In this document: piece by piece, positions 24,558 through 33,298 of the stretch | How positions within the stretch are numbered: the first letter of the stretch is position 1 | Layout: each line of letters opens with the position of its first letter | Program-made: the position numbers and the translations under genes | Virus record (IMG/VR): IMGVR_UViG_3300031687_000001 | Location: 62,001 to 126,000 of that record | Source: a virus | Reading direction: 5' to 3' (one strand) | Length of the DNA stretch: 64,000 nt | Notes under the pieces: generated by a model | Told to the model about the DNA's origin: nothing | The model's input: the letters and a program-made list of their open reading frames with translations, nothing else | Database searches by the model: none

Positions 24558-25198
24558 TGGCTGGTATTCCAAGTAAAAATAAACCAAAATTAGTATTGCG
24601 TGATGCAAATGCACAATGGGCAAAAAACTTATTCAAGACAGGTATCTTGAAGGAATTAGCAGATGTCAATGGCATCATATTTCCGTACACACCTGCTATG
24701 ATGCAAGCAGCATTCTCAGCCAATTATGGTACATATGATACAACGCATAGTGTGTATCAGCAACAATACTATGTGAATACGCCAAATCCTACTATTAGTA
24801 TACAGGCATATTTTGTGTCAAATACAATAGCAGAAGCAAAGTACAACATTGCATGTTTGCATTTTTTAAAAGCAATGACAAAAATGGATTATGGAACAAC
24901 ATCAAATACTGCTGGCGCACCACCGCCAATTTTGCACTTTAGTGCATACGGAGAATACAATTATAATAATGTTCCTGTGGTAGTATCTGGCGTTGATTAC
25001 ACATTTGCAGACGCAGAAGATTTGATAACAGTTGAAGTACCAGTTGGTACGTCATCTGACACATCACCAGTATCAATACCGACAAGTTTTGCAGTATCTA
25101 TCACAATGATGATGCAGCAAAATCCAGCAAAGGTAAGTAACGAATTCTCATTTGCTAATTATGCAAGTGGTAGTACATTAAGAAATGGAATGATATAA
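24557..25198 (+). CDS. gp48: Baseplate tail-tube initiator, gp48-like
   Basis: A 213-aa protein with FPYTPAMMQAAFSANY, YVNTPNPTISIQA, FLKAMTKMDYG and GAPPPILHFSAYG, then NVPVVVSGVDY. These blocks are shared by the tube-like baseplate proteins (T4 gp48/gp54 type) that cap the hub and nucleate the tail tube. It is shorter than T4 gp48 (364 aa). Next to gp53-like, hub and gp5 genes, and translationally coupled to both neighbours. Confidence 0.75.
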   Translation: MAGIPSKNKPKLVLRDANAQWAKNLFKTGILKELADVNGIIFPYTPAMMQAAFSANYGTYDTTHSVYQQQYYVNTPNPTISIQAYFVSNTIAEAKYNIACLHFLKAMTKMDYGTTSNTAGAPPPILHFSAYGEYNYNNVPVVVSGVDYTFADAEDLITVEVPVGTSSDTSPVSIPTSFAVSITMMMQQNPAKVSNEFSFANYASGSTLRNGMI

Positions 25199-25199
25199 T

Positions 25200-25487
25200 A
25201 TGGCAGTACAATATGATACAGACAGTGTATACAAGAATACAGAAATTGTAGACAATAAATATCTTGACGTAATGGAATCTATCATCAGTGATATATCAGT
25301 ATATGATGTATATTCATTAACTCTGGAATCAAAGTACAACGAGCGACCCGATCTGTTGGCGTATGATTTATTTTCAAATGCCAACTTGTGGTGGGTATTC
25401 GCAGAATTCAATCAAGACATCTTAAAAGATCCGATCATTGATTTTAAGTCTGGACTAACTATACAAGTCCCAAGAGATTTTATATAA
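25200..25487 (+). CDS. gp53: Baseplate wedge protein, gp53-like (95 aa)
   Basis: The pattern YNERPDLLAYDLFSNANLWW, followed by VFAEFNQD, DPI and DFKSGLTIQVP, is the conserved core of gp53-type and LysM-like baseplate proteins that lock wedges together. T4 gp53 has 196 aa, so this is a minimal form. It starts 2 nt after the gp48-like gene and ends 10 nt before the hub gene. Confidence 0.8.
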   Translation: MAVQYDTDSVYKNTEIVDNKYLDVMESIISDISVYDVYSLTLESKYNERPDLLAYDLFSNANLWWVFAEFNQDILKDPIIDFKSGLTIQVPRDFI

Positions 25488-25496
25488 GGTAAATGC

Positions 25497-27350
25497 ATGT
25501 CTACAAGTAGAATAGATGTAACACCTAACTGGTGTTCAACAGTTGATAGTCCAACATACAAACTTACATGGTACATTGTTAATAGAGATGTATTTAATAA
25601 TCCGCGACTATTAGATCACAATAACGCAGTCATCACCAAAAAGGCTGTGATTATCGCTGCATCTGGAGAAACATCAGAATACTCAATAGAAAATTTAGTA
25701 CTACAGTCTAGGATTTCTCCCGGATCTGATACTGGTAATACAACAACTGGTGCATTTCAATTTGATATATATGAGCCAGGTGGATTTCAATTATTAAATA
25801 GAATATTGCAACTCAGTCATTCATTCGGGTTTTCGACTATGCAAACTGCGACATATGTATTAAAAGTTGAATTCATTGGTAGAAAGGTATCAAATTCTGC
25901 ACCAGAAAGATTTCCTGGCGTATTCTATTATCCAATGTTGATGTCAACCATCAATGCAAGTGCTGGTCCAGAAGGTTCACAATATAACATTGTGGGAGCA
26001 AATCAACATAAGATAGCAGTGGCGAGTTCAAAAATCGTAACTGATATTAAGTTGTCAGGAATTACCACTGTCAAATCATTTGTAGATAAACTGAAAATAG
26101 AGTTGAATGAGCATGAGCAGAATATACGAAAAACACAAATCACTGACGGTAGTGTTCTAAATGCAAAACAATGGGAAATTAAACTAGATCCTAAGTTTGA
26201 AGAGAAGTATATCAATTCTTCCATGAAATCAGATATTACTGGAACTGGGCACCCCACCGATTTAAATCCTGAAGCAGTGGTGTATATGATATTCAAGAAT
26301 AAAAATATAGTAGAGTATATTACTGAAATGTTGACTAAGCGAGTACCAGATTTTTATAATACATTTAGTCAAAATGAAGCCAAAAATAAAAATACACAAA
26401 ATAAAATATCACATGCATCAAGTCAACGAAGAGATCAAGGCGATACGGGTAAATCAAAACCTAATCTTGATATGTATGTAAATGACTTCATAAAAGTAAC
26501 ACCAACAATAGCATACAAAGACGTAAAGGATTTGTATACAAATTCAGACCAAGAAATAATTACATTGACAATTAGTTTACATACAGCGCATACTAATCCT
26601 AGTCCAGATCCAAGCAGTCAACAGAGTGCTACTATTAATGCATCATACCAATCTAGAAGACTTGAGTTATTGCCTATCTACAAGTCTTATAATTTTTTAT
26701 TCGCTGGCAATAATTCAGAGGTATTAGACTTCAATTTAAATTTCAATCAGATGTTTTATTTAACTCGTGACCCATCTGATGGTGTTGCATATACTAAAAT
26801 CTCAGGCGACATGGGTCGTGGAGAAGCAACTAGGGTAAAATCAAAAGTGCCCACGTATCTAAGTGAGTTATCGGTAAACAATTCATCACCGATTACACAA
26901 CTTGAAAATATTGCATATACTGTAACAACAACAGATTCAAAAGATCAGAAGAATAGTGATGAACCAAATTCAGTAACCGCAGCAGATCAGGCAGAAATAA
27001 ATGCAGCAAGTCATGATTACATTATGTTTGATATGACTATCAAAGGTGATCCGTATTGGTTGGGAACACCTGGATCGTATGTTAAGGCAACAACCTACAA
27101 AACGCTTATTGAAAATTTAGACGAAGATTCATTGATTGTATTCATTAATTATCTACCAGACAATGGAAAGACTGACGGTGCACGTAGACTTGATATTGCA
27201 TCAAGTGGTGTATATAAAATATTAGAAGTAGAGAGCAAATTTCAATTAGGTAAGTTTACACAATCGTTGAAAGGTATGCGCGATAGAAATTCGTCTACTG
27301 ATTTAATTCAACAAAAATTAAAAAAAATAGGATCACAGAATGGGAATTAA
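25497..27350 (+). CDS. Putative baseplate hub protein (gp27 position)
   Basis: A 617-aa protein between gp53-like and gp5, the slot of the hub that holds the central spike. The N-terminal half has beta-rich stretches with YSIENLVLQSRISPG. A Ser/Gln/Lys-rich linker lies around residues 290-330. A C-terminal part begins with KSYNFLFAGNNSEVLDFNL, a block seen in hub-like proteins of marine myoviruses (Y-x-F-tiny-GxN-x-x-hydrophobic-D-F). It is longer than T4 gp27 (391 aa). Its end overlaps the gp5 gene by 11 nt. Identification rests on context and this block. Confidence 0.6.
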   Translation: MSTSRIDVTPNWCSTVDSPTYKLTWYIVNRDVFNNPRLLDHNNAVITKKAVIIAASGETSEYSIENLVLQSRISPGSDTGNTTTGAFQFDIYEPGGFQLLNRILQLSHSFGFSTMQTATYVLKVEFIGRKVSNSAPERFPGVFYYPMLMSTINASAGPEGSQYNIVGANQHKIAVASSKIVTDIKLSGITTVKSFVDKLKIELNEHEQNIRKTQITDGSVLNAKQWEIKLDPKFEEKYINSSMKSDITGTGHPTDLNPEAVVYMIFKNKNIVEYITEMLTKRVPDFYNTFSQNEAKNKNTQNKISHASSQRRDQGDTGKSKPNLDMYVNDFIKVTPTIAYKDVKDLYTNSDQEIITLTISLHTAHTNPSPDPSSQQSATINASYQSRRLELLPIYKSYNFLFAGNNSEVLDFNLNFNQMFYLTRDPSDGVAYTKISGDMGRGEATRVKSKVPTYLSELSVNNSSPITQLENIAYTVTTTDSKDQKNSDEPNSVTAADQAEINAASHDYIMFDMTIKGDPYWLGTPGSYVKATTYKTLIENLDEDSLIVFINYLPDNGKTDGARRLDIASSGVYKILEVESKFQLGKFTQSLKGMRDRNSSTDLIQQKLKKIGSQNGN

Positions 27351-28467
27351 TATTAAGACAGTACGGGGCAAAGATTTCCCTGCTGGACAATATGTAGGCA
27401 TTGTTACTGATAATACCGATAGTATGTACACTGGTCGCGTATCAGTACGATTCGGTGAATTTGGTTCGCTAGCAGATAGTGAAGTAGATCATATTTGTTT
27501 ATTGTGTACTCCGTATGGAGGCGTTACAGGTACAACAGCAGCAGATGTAACTGATGATGAAAAGGCATATGGTAAAGATGGCACGAGTGAAAACGGTACA
27601 CCAAAAAGTTATGGTATGTGGCCACAACCGCCTGCTGTTGGAACATCTGTGCTAGTTGCATTTGTTGAATTATTAGAACAAGGCATAATTGTTGGGTCAC
27701 TGATGTCGCGTAGTAGAAACCACATGATGGGTGGTCGTGCAAGCGCAGAATCACAAGATGGTACTATTCAGCCAGTTGGTGAAAAGAATCCAACTGATAC
27801 TGACGATGAAGTAAAGAAGCCCGTTGATCCTATTGCGAAGGCATGGTTGGAGAAACAAGGACTACAAGATGATTACTCCCGTGGTCATAGTATGTCTAGT
27901 GCACGACGAGAATCACCAAGTAACGTATTTGGGATAACCACATTAAATGGCCATGTATTCACAATGGATGACGGCGATTCAGACGGAGACAGTAAAAACA
28001 TTAGATTGCGAACTAGACAAGGCGCACAGATATTATTAGACGATACGAATAAATTTGTATACATTACAAATCATGATGGCACTGCTTGGATAGAACTAGA
28101 CGAATCTGGCAACATAGATATGTATAGTAAAGCAAGCGTGAATATACATGCAGCAGAAGATTTAAATTTACATGCTGGTGGTAACATCAACATGGAAGCA
28201 AAGAAAAATATCAATATGAAAAGTGGAACTGATGTGATAGTACAAGCATTGAATGATATTCATAACAAAGCAGGTGGAAATCGTGTAGATACTGCTAGCA
28301 TGGTTTATATGAATAGTTCAGTGAGTGCATTGTCGCCGACCGTTAACCAATTAGATACTAACGAAACAGTTACAGAAAGTGTGTCTGCGAGAGTACCAGA
28401 GCATCATCCGTGGAAAGGTGCGAGTAAGATACAAGAAACAATCAAGACAGCGAAAGGCAAAACATAA
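27340..28467 (+). CDS. gp5: Baseplate central spike, gp5-like without lysozyme domain
   Basis: A 375-aa protein. Residues ~8-130 form the OB-fold domain typical of gp5/VgrG (YVGIVTDNTDSMYTGRVSVRF, ...MWPQPPAVGTSVLVAFVE). A linker and LRTRQGAQILLDDTNKFVYI follow. The C-terminus is a beta-helix of short repeats (NIDMYSKASVNIHAAEDL, LHAGGNINMEAKKNINM), forming the membrane-piercing needle. T4 gp5 (575 aa) carries a lysozyme domain between these parts; here it is missing, and the next gene encodes a lysozyme-like protein instead. Confidence 0.88.
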   Translation: MGINIKTVRGKDFPAGQYVGIVTDNTDSMYTGRVSVRFGEFGSLADSEVDHICLLCTPYGGVTGTTAADVTDDEKAYGKDGTSENGTPKSYGMWPQPPAVGTSVLVAFVELLEQGIIVGSLMSRSRNHMMGGRASAESQDGTIQPVGEKNPTDTDDEVKKPVDPIAKAWLEKQGLQDDYSRGHSMSSARRESPSNVFGITTLNGHVFTMDDGDSDGDSKNIRLRTRQGAQILLDDTNKFVYITNHDGTAWIELDESGNIDMYSKASVNIHAAEDLNLHAGGNINMEAKKNINMKSGTDVIVQALNDIHNKAGGNRVDTASMVYMNSSVSALSPTVNQLDTNETVTESVSARVPEHHPWKGASKIQETIKTAKGKT

Positions 28468-29189
28468 TGGCTACTATATTACCTACTACTATAACACCAG
28501 AAACCGTGATAGATTATTCTCGCTGGACAATCAGTGACGTTGCTGTTGTTGATACAGAGCAAGAACTACGTGTATTTGAGGCAAGTAGTGATATTATTAA
28601 TTTTGCATTGAGACGATTCGAGTGGAGAGGGTACAAAACAACCCTTGACAATGACACTCAAATAGGTTACAATACTATCAACGATAAAATTAATAGTGTA
28701 GGATTACTAGAAAGCGAAGCGTATAGTGAATGGCTAGAAGACTTCAAAACAAAAGAGCGAAGGTTTAAGAGACTACTTGCAATTAAAACATTGAGTCAGT
28801 CACAATACGATGCGTTACTATGTCTATATTATTTCACTGGTGATTTCACTAAAGTCGGAACGACTGCAAGGACGTTTGATTTGTCTCAATTGATTATAGA
28901 TAAGAAGTGGGATTACATAGCAACCGCATTAATTGAAAGTGGATACGATAGACTGTTAACACAGCCGCTTGCAAAGATAATGATGTTGGGTGATTATGGA
29001 AATCGTACCGAGCGAGCATTATTACGAGAACGTGGACTACAGGCACTGCGCACAGAATATTCTGCATTGACAGATAAACTAGCACGCCAGCAAGCGGAAT
29101 ATGTTTACTACGCCGAAACAAAAAGATTTTTACCAAACTTAACACAAACAAGAAAACGACAGATAGTTACTACTGCGAATACAATATAA
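28467..29189 (+). CDS. Lysozyme-like (GH24-type) baseplate-associated protein
   Basis: A 240-aa protein. RRFEWRGYKTTLDNDTQIGYNT (residues 49-70, split here as RRFEWRGYKT and TLDNDTQIGYNT) resembles the T4 lysozyme active-site block. Glu52 and Asp61 have the same spacing as Glu11 and Asp20 of T4 lysozyme, and IGYNT replaces IGYG/IGIGH. LSQSQYDALLCLYYFTGDF corresponds to the LNxxQxxALxSFxFN helix. A role in cutting peptidoglycan during tail penetration is inferred from these matches and the overlap with gp5 (1 nt). The C-terminal ~100 residues look like a docking part. Confidence 0.65.
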   Translation: MATILPTTITPETVIDYSRWTISDVAVVDTEQELRVFEASSDIINFALRRFEWRGYKTTLDNDTQIGYNTINDKINSVGLLESEAYSEWLEDFKTKERRFKRLLAIKTLSQSQYDALLCLYYFTGDFTKVGTTARTFDLSQLIIDKKWDYIATALIESGYDRLLTQPLAKIMMLGDYGNRTERALLRERGLQALRTEYSALTDKLARQQAEYVYYAETKRFLPNLTQTRKRQIVTTANTI

Positions 29190-29201
29190 AGGTATTACCT
29201 A

Positions 29202-29756
29202 ATGAATCACCGAGTGCTGCTATTGAATGCAGACGCACAGCCATTGTCTATGCTACCACTGAGTACTATTAGTTGGCAGAACGCAGTAAAGGCACATTTC
29301 CAAAATAAAATAGTAATACTAGATAGTTACGATACTATGTTGCATTCTGCTAATTTTGAAATGCAGATGCCGTCTGTCGTTATATTGAATCGATATCATA
29401 GATTACCTACTGTAGCGAAGTTCTCTCGAAGGAATTTATACATACGAGATCAAAACGAGTGTCAGTATTGTGCTAAGCCGTTTGATAATGAAAAATTAAC
29501 CATCGATCATGTTATTCCAAAATCTCTCGGTGGTGGTACAAGTTGGACAAACTGTGTAGCATCGTGTAAAAAGTGTAATGGTGCGAAGGGTAGTAAATTA
29601 ATGCGACCTATTCGTGAGCCTGTGAAGCCTACATGGCACGCGCTTGCTTATTCTTCTAAGACATTTGGTATTACAGTCCCACGAGTTGAATGGTTAGATT
29701 ATATTAACTGGCCATCAGAGCATGTTAGAATAGAAGAAATGGAAAGTTTTCAATAA
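29202..29756 (+). CDS. HNH endonuclease
   Basis: A 184-aa protein with CQYCAKPF (CxxC), DHVIPKSLGG (the His of HNH), TSWTNCVASCKKCNGAKG (Asn, CxxC and final Asn/Lys). This is a complete zinc-stabilised HNH nuclease. The N-terminus (VLLLNADAQPLSMLPL) is the usual lead domain of phage and bacterial HNH proteins of this type. It is inserted in the baseplate gene block and ends at its own terminator, which fits a free-standing homing-type nuclease. A packaging role is possible but less likely here. Confidence 0.9.
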   Translation: MNHRVLLLNADAQPLSMLPLSTISWQNAVKAHFQNKIVILDSYDTMLHSANFEMQMPSVVILNRYHRLPTVAKFSRRNLYIRDQNECQYCAKPFDNEKLTIDHVIPKSLGGGTSWTNCVASCKKCNGAKGSKLMRPIREPVKPTWHALAYSSKTFGITVPRVEWLDYINWPSEHVRIEEMESFQ

Positions 29757-29787
29757 AACTTAAATATTCATAGATCATCATGATATA

Positions 29788-29810
29788 ACCGTCTACAAGG
29801 CGGTTTTTTT
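29788..29810 (+). terminator. Rho-independent terminator after the HNH gene
   Basis: Stem ACCGTC (29788-29793) / GGCGGT (29799-29804), loop TACAA, followed by seven T (29804-29810). It separates the first baseplate operon from gp25. Confidence 0.85.
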
Positions 29811-29842
29811 ATGTCTGTCATTAACACGGTAGTTAATTTTTG

Positions 29843-29850
29843 CATAAATA
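29843..29850 (+). promoter_or_regulatory. Late promoter CATAAATA exactly 5 nt before the gp25 ATG
   Basis: CATAAATA ends 5 nt before the ATG at 29856. By T4 late-promoter spacing, transcription would begin at the A of the ATG. No Shine-Dalgarno site is visible. Confidence 0.55.
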
Positions 29851-29855
29851 TATGT

Positions 29856-30230
29856 ATGAATAAAATAATCGGTTACACCACAATTGGTGAAAAGAATACA
29901 AGTAAGCAACTATCTGATCTAGATCTTGCTAAACAAGACTTGAGTAATCATTTTTCAATCCGCAAAGGGGAGAAATGGACGAATCCAGAGTTTGGTAGTA
30001 ATTTGCCATACTATGTATTTCAGCCGCTAGATGATATTACAGTTGATTTAATTCAACAGGAAGTATCAATTATTGTGAATTATGACCCACGTTTCAATTT
30101 AAGAAGTGAAATCGTTAGGGTAGAAGAAGATAAACATACGGTGACAGTAATAATAGAATTATTGTATATACCGACAACGACGGCAACCGAACTTGAATTA
30201 AAGTTTGACCGTGAATCAGGCGAGTTATAA
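29856..30230 (+). CDS. gp25: Baseplate wedge protein gp25
   Basis: A 124-aa protein, close to T4 gp25 (132 aa), with DLDLAKQDLSNHFSIRKGEK and TNPEFGSNL, the gp25 core, including the EPR-like region (QPLDD). Gp25 joins the wedges to the sheath and starts sheath assembly; homologues exist in all contractile injection systems. I chose the ATG at 29856; the ATG at 29811 starts at the last T of the terminator and would lie upstream of the promoter. Next gene begins 4 nt later. Confidence 0.9.
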   Translation: MNKIIGYTTIGEKNTSKQLSDLDLAKQDLSNHFSIRKGEKWTNPEFGSNLPYYVFQPLDDITVDLIQQEVSIIVNYDPRFNLRSEIVRVEEDKHTVTVIIELLYIPTTTATELELKFDRESGEL

Positions 30231-30233
30231 ATT

Positions 30234-33200
30234 ATGACACAATCAGTAAGACAATCAAAGTTATTTGCAGCGGAAGATTATACCGTTGTGTATGATTCGT
30301 ATATTAATGCGAATTTTCAAGCATACGATTATACTACCATTCGTAGTACGATGGTTGACTATGTACGAGCAAAGTATCCAGAGAATTATAATGACTGGAT
30401 TGAATCAAGTGAATTCGTTGCACTACTAGATCTTATTGCACAGTTCGGACACAACTTAGCATTCCGTGCAGATTTAAATACTCGTAACAACTTCTTGAGT
30501 ACAGCAGTGCGTCAAGATTCTGTATTTAAATTGGCAGAATTCATAGGTTATCAACCGAGACGTAACGTAGCAGCATTCGGTGAATTAAAAGTAGTTAGTG
30601 TAAAAACTAATGAAACTGTAATCGGCAGTGATGGTACTACGTTGGCTGGTAAAGAAATTAGATATGAAAGCACATCCAACATCAATAACCTAGATGATTT
30701 CATTACTGTTATGAATGCGGCATTTGCGAGTGGAAATCAATTCGGTACACCAAGAATTAATGTTGACATTGCTGGTCAGCAAGTTGAATATTATAATTTA
30801 AATGCTACGAATGATCAAATTAAGTTTTCAATTCAAGGAACCGCAGCGGGAGCAAGTTCATCGTTTGACGTGATCAGTTTAGATTACAACGGACAATCTC
30901 GCAGCATGGCAGAAACAACTCCTAATCCAACATCAGCATTTACATTGATATATAAGAATGATGGCAAGGGTGTTAGTAGTAATACATCTGGATTCTTCTG
31001 TGGATTCAAACAGGGCGCATTGCAGTATAAGGATTTTGTAATAGACAATCCTATCAGTAATCTTTCACTTGACATAGATGTTCCAAACGTTAATAATTCA
31101 GATGTATGGGTTCAGTCAATTGACGAAAATGGTACTATAGGAGCAGAATGGACTAAGGTCGATAGTGTTTTTGGTCACAATGAAATCTATAATAATATTC
31201 AGGCAAATGGTGAAATATTCGCAGTAAAGACACGAGCAAATAATCAGATAAGTATTATGTTCACTGATGAGAATTTTGGTACTATCCCAAAGAATATCAT
31301 ACGTGTATGGTATCGTGTAAGTGAGAATATATCTTATACATTGCGTCCAGACGATATATCAAACAAAACTATCAATATTAGTTATAGCGGTGTAGATGGT
31401 AACACGTATACGATGACAGTTGGATTGCAATTAAAATCTTCAGTAGTTAATGCAAGTAGTGCAGAAACAATAGATACAATCAAAACAAACGCACCACGTA
31501 ATTACGTAACACAAGACAGAATGATTACCGCAGACGATTATAATAATTTTTTATTGAATCAAAGCGAGAATATTTTAAAAATAAAAAGCATCAACCGAAC
31601 TCATAGTGGACATAGTCGCTATGCTAAATTATATGATCCAACTGGTACATATTCTAATCTACATTTGTTTGGCACAGACGGTACACTTACACGTTCAACT
31701 GACACTAAAGTAGAACATACTGATGATATTGTTGTCAACAGTGTATTTGAAAATTACATTAAGCCTGCGATACATGATCATGAGTTATTGAATTTGTATT
31801 ACACAGAATTCAAATCTAATTTTGAATTACTAAGAAGTTCATTGCCAGCAAACGATGTTATATTTACGTGGCAGTCAAATGATAAAACTACTGGGTATTT
31901 CAATGACTATCAAAGTGTGATACAAGGGGTTGGTTCTGCTCAAACTCATTACTTAAAATATATCACGATAGGTGCATTAGTTAAATTCACATCAGGCGGT
32001 GAGGAATATTGGGCGAAAGTATCAAGTATATTTGCCAATGGTAGAGGAATAGATGACACACAGGGCGAAGCATCTGGATTAACTATTACTGGTACTGGCG
32101 CGATCGCATTTGATATTGAAATACCAACGGGTGCTTCATTGGATATGATCTATCCATCATTTGCAAAACAATTTACAACAGCAGAAAAAGCAGATATTAT
32201 AGCAAAATTAACTATTGAATCAGCATTCCAATTAAAATATAGATATGAAGCGACACCTGCATATTGGGAAGTAATTACACCAGTAGTTGATACTAGTCCA
32301 TTGGCTTGGTTAATCGACGTGACTCCTGCGATAGTAGGATCAGGTACAACAGTAAATAGTTATGATGTTACTACTCGCATATCTAGATATGAAATAGAAA
32401 CAGATCAAATTGAATTCTCGAATCTAACAAACGAATACAATATCAATGAATTCACTAAAAAACGAAATCGTGACATCATTGAATTATATGATACAACAAC
32501 TGCTACATTTGTTAAATTTTATGTATGGGGATATAATATAGATTCAAATGGATTATATCAATCAAACAAAGTCATCGTTGCGTTATTAGATAGTTCTACT
32601 GATTCACGCGCAGACAATCCAGATGCATATTTTGATATTGCTGGAACGAGTTTAACAACATCCAGTCTGAGATTTGAATGGACACATATTCCAGCAGACA
32701 ATGAAATCGTAGATCCTAGTTTGTCAAACATTATTGATATCTTTACATTGACAAGGGAATATGATAATTCCTTCAAGTCTTGGTTGTTGGAATCACGTTT
32801 ATTTTCTGGTAAGCCACAGCCACCAACTATAGATGAAATAAATAGACAGTTCAACCAATCTAGTTCGGTTGATACAAAGAAAGCAATGAGTGATACCATC
32901 ATCTATAGACCAGTTAAATACAAAGTATTATTTGGTTCAGTAGCAGATCCAGAAGTGAGAGCAAGATTCAATGTTATCAAAGTTCCAGGCGTGAATTTCA
33001 CAGACAATGATATTAAGGCAAAAGTGATTATTGCAATCAATAATTTCTTTGATATAGGTCTTTGGGATTTCGGAGAGACATTCTATTTCACTGAATTGGC
33101 AGCATATGTACATAACGAATTGATCGGTGTTATAAGTTCATTCGTAATAGTACCAGAAAGTTCTACTAGTGTATTTGGTTCATTATTCCAAATAACACCA

Positions 33201-33290
33201 TTGACAGATGAGTTATTCATACCAGACGCGACTGTCGTAGATATCGACATCGTAACTAGCATAACACAAGCAAACATTAAGGCAATTTAA
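30234..33290 (+). CDS. gp6: Baseplate wedge protein gp6
   Basis: A 1018-aa protein. The N-terminal region (YDSYINANFQAYDYTTIRST, YPENYNDWIESSEFVALLDLIAQFGHNLAFRAD, given here in parts) is characteristic of gp6 of T4-like phages. Gp6 forms the iris ring around the hub and clamps gp7. It is larger than T4 gp6 (660 aa), with added beta-rich parts in the middle and a conserved C-terminal part (PVKYKVLFGSVADPEVRAR, ...FNVIKVPGVNF). Order gp25-gp6-gp7-like equals other marine relatives. Confidence 0.9.
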   Translation: MTQSVRQSKLFAAEDYTVVYDSYINANFQAYDYTTIRSTMVDYVRAKYPENYNDWIESSEFVALLDLIAQFGHNLAFRADLNTRNNFLSTAVRQDSVFKLAEFIGYQPRRNVAAFGELKVVSVKTNETVIGSDGTTLAGKEIRYESTSNINNLDDFITVMNAAFASGNQFGTPRINVDIAGQQVEYYNLNATNDQIKFSIQGTAAGASSSFDVISLDYNGQSRSMAETTPNPTSAFTLIYKNDGKGVSSNTSGFFCGFKQGALQYKDFVIDNPISNLSLDIDVPNVNNSDVWVQSIDENGTIGAEWTKVDSVFGHNEIYNNIQANGEIFAVKTRANNQISIMFTDENFGTIPKNIIRVWYRVSENISYTLRPDDISNKTINISYSGVDGNTYTMTVGLQLKSSVVNASSAETIDTIKTNAPRNYVTQDRMITADDYNNFLLNQSENILKIKSINRTHSGHSRYAKLYDPTGTYSNLHLFGTDGTLTRSTDTKVEHTDDIVVNSVFENYIKPAIHDHELLNLYYTEFKSNFELLRSSLPANDVIFTWQSNDKTTGYFNDYQSVIQGVGSAQTHYLKYITIGALVKFTSGGEEYWAKVSSIFANGRGIDDTQGEASGLTITGTGAIAFDIEIPTGASLDMIYPSFAKQFTTAEKADIIAKLTIESAFQLKYRYEATPAYWEVITPVVDTSPLAWLIDVTPAIVGSGTTVNSYDVTTRISRYEIETDQIEFSNLTNEYNINEFTKKRNRDIIELYDTTTATFVKFYVWGYNIDSNGLYQSNKVIVALLDSSTDSRADNPDAYFDIAGTSLTTSSLRFEWTHIPADNEIVDPSLSNIIDIFTLTREYDNSFKSWLLESRLFSGKPQPPTIDEINRQFNQSSSVDTKKAMSDTIIYRPVKYKVLFGSVADPEVRARFNVIKVPGVNFTDNDIKAKVIIAINNFFDIGLWDFGETFYFTELAAYVHNELIGVISSFVIVPESSTSVFGSLFQITPLTDELFIPDATVVDIDIVTSITQANIKAI

Positions 33291-33298
33291 GGTAACAT

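Noticed and set aside
29811-29855. Longer gp25 start at 29811
   Set aside because: It begins directly after the T-tract of a terminator and upstream of the late box; the added 15 residues do not look like gp25.
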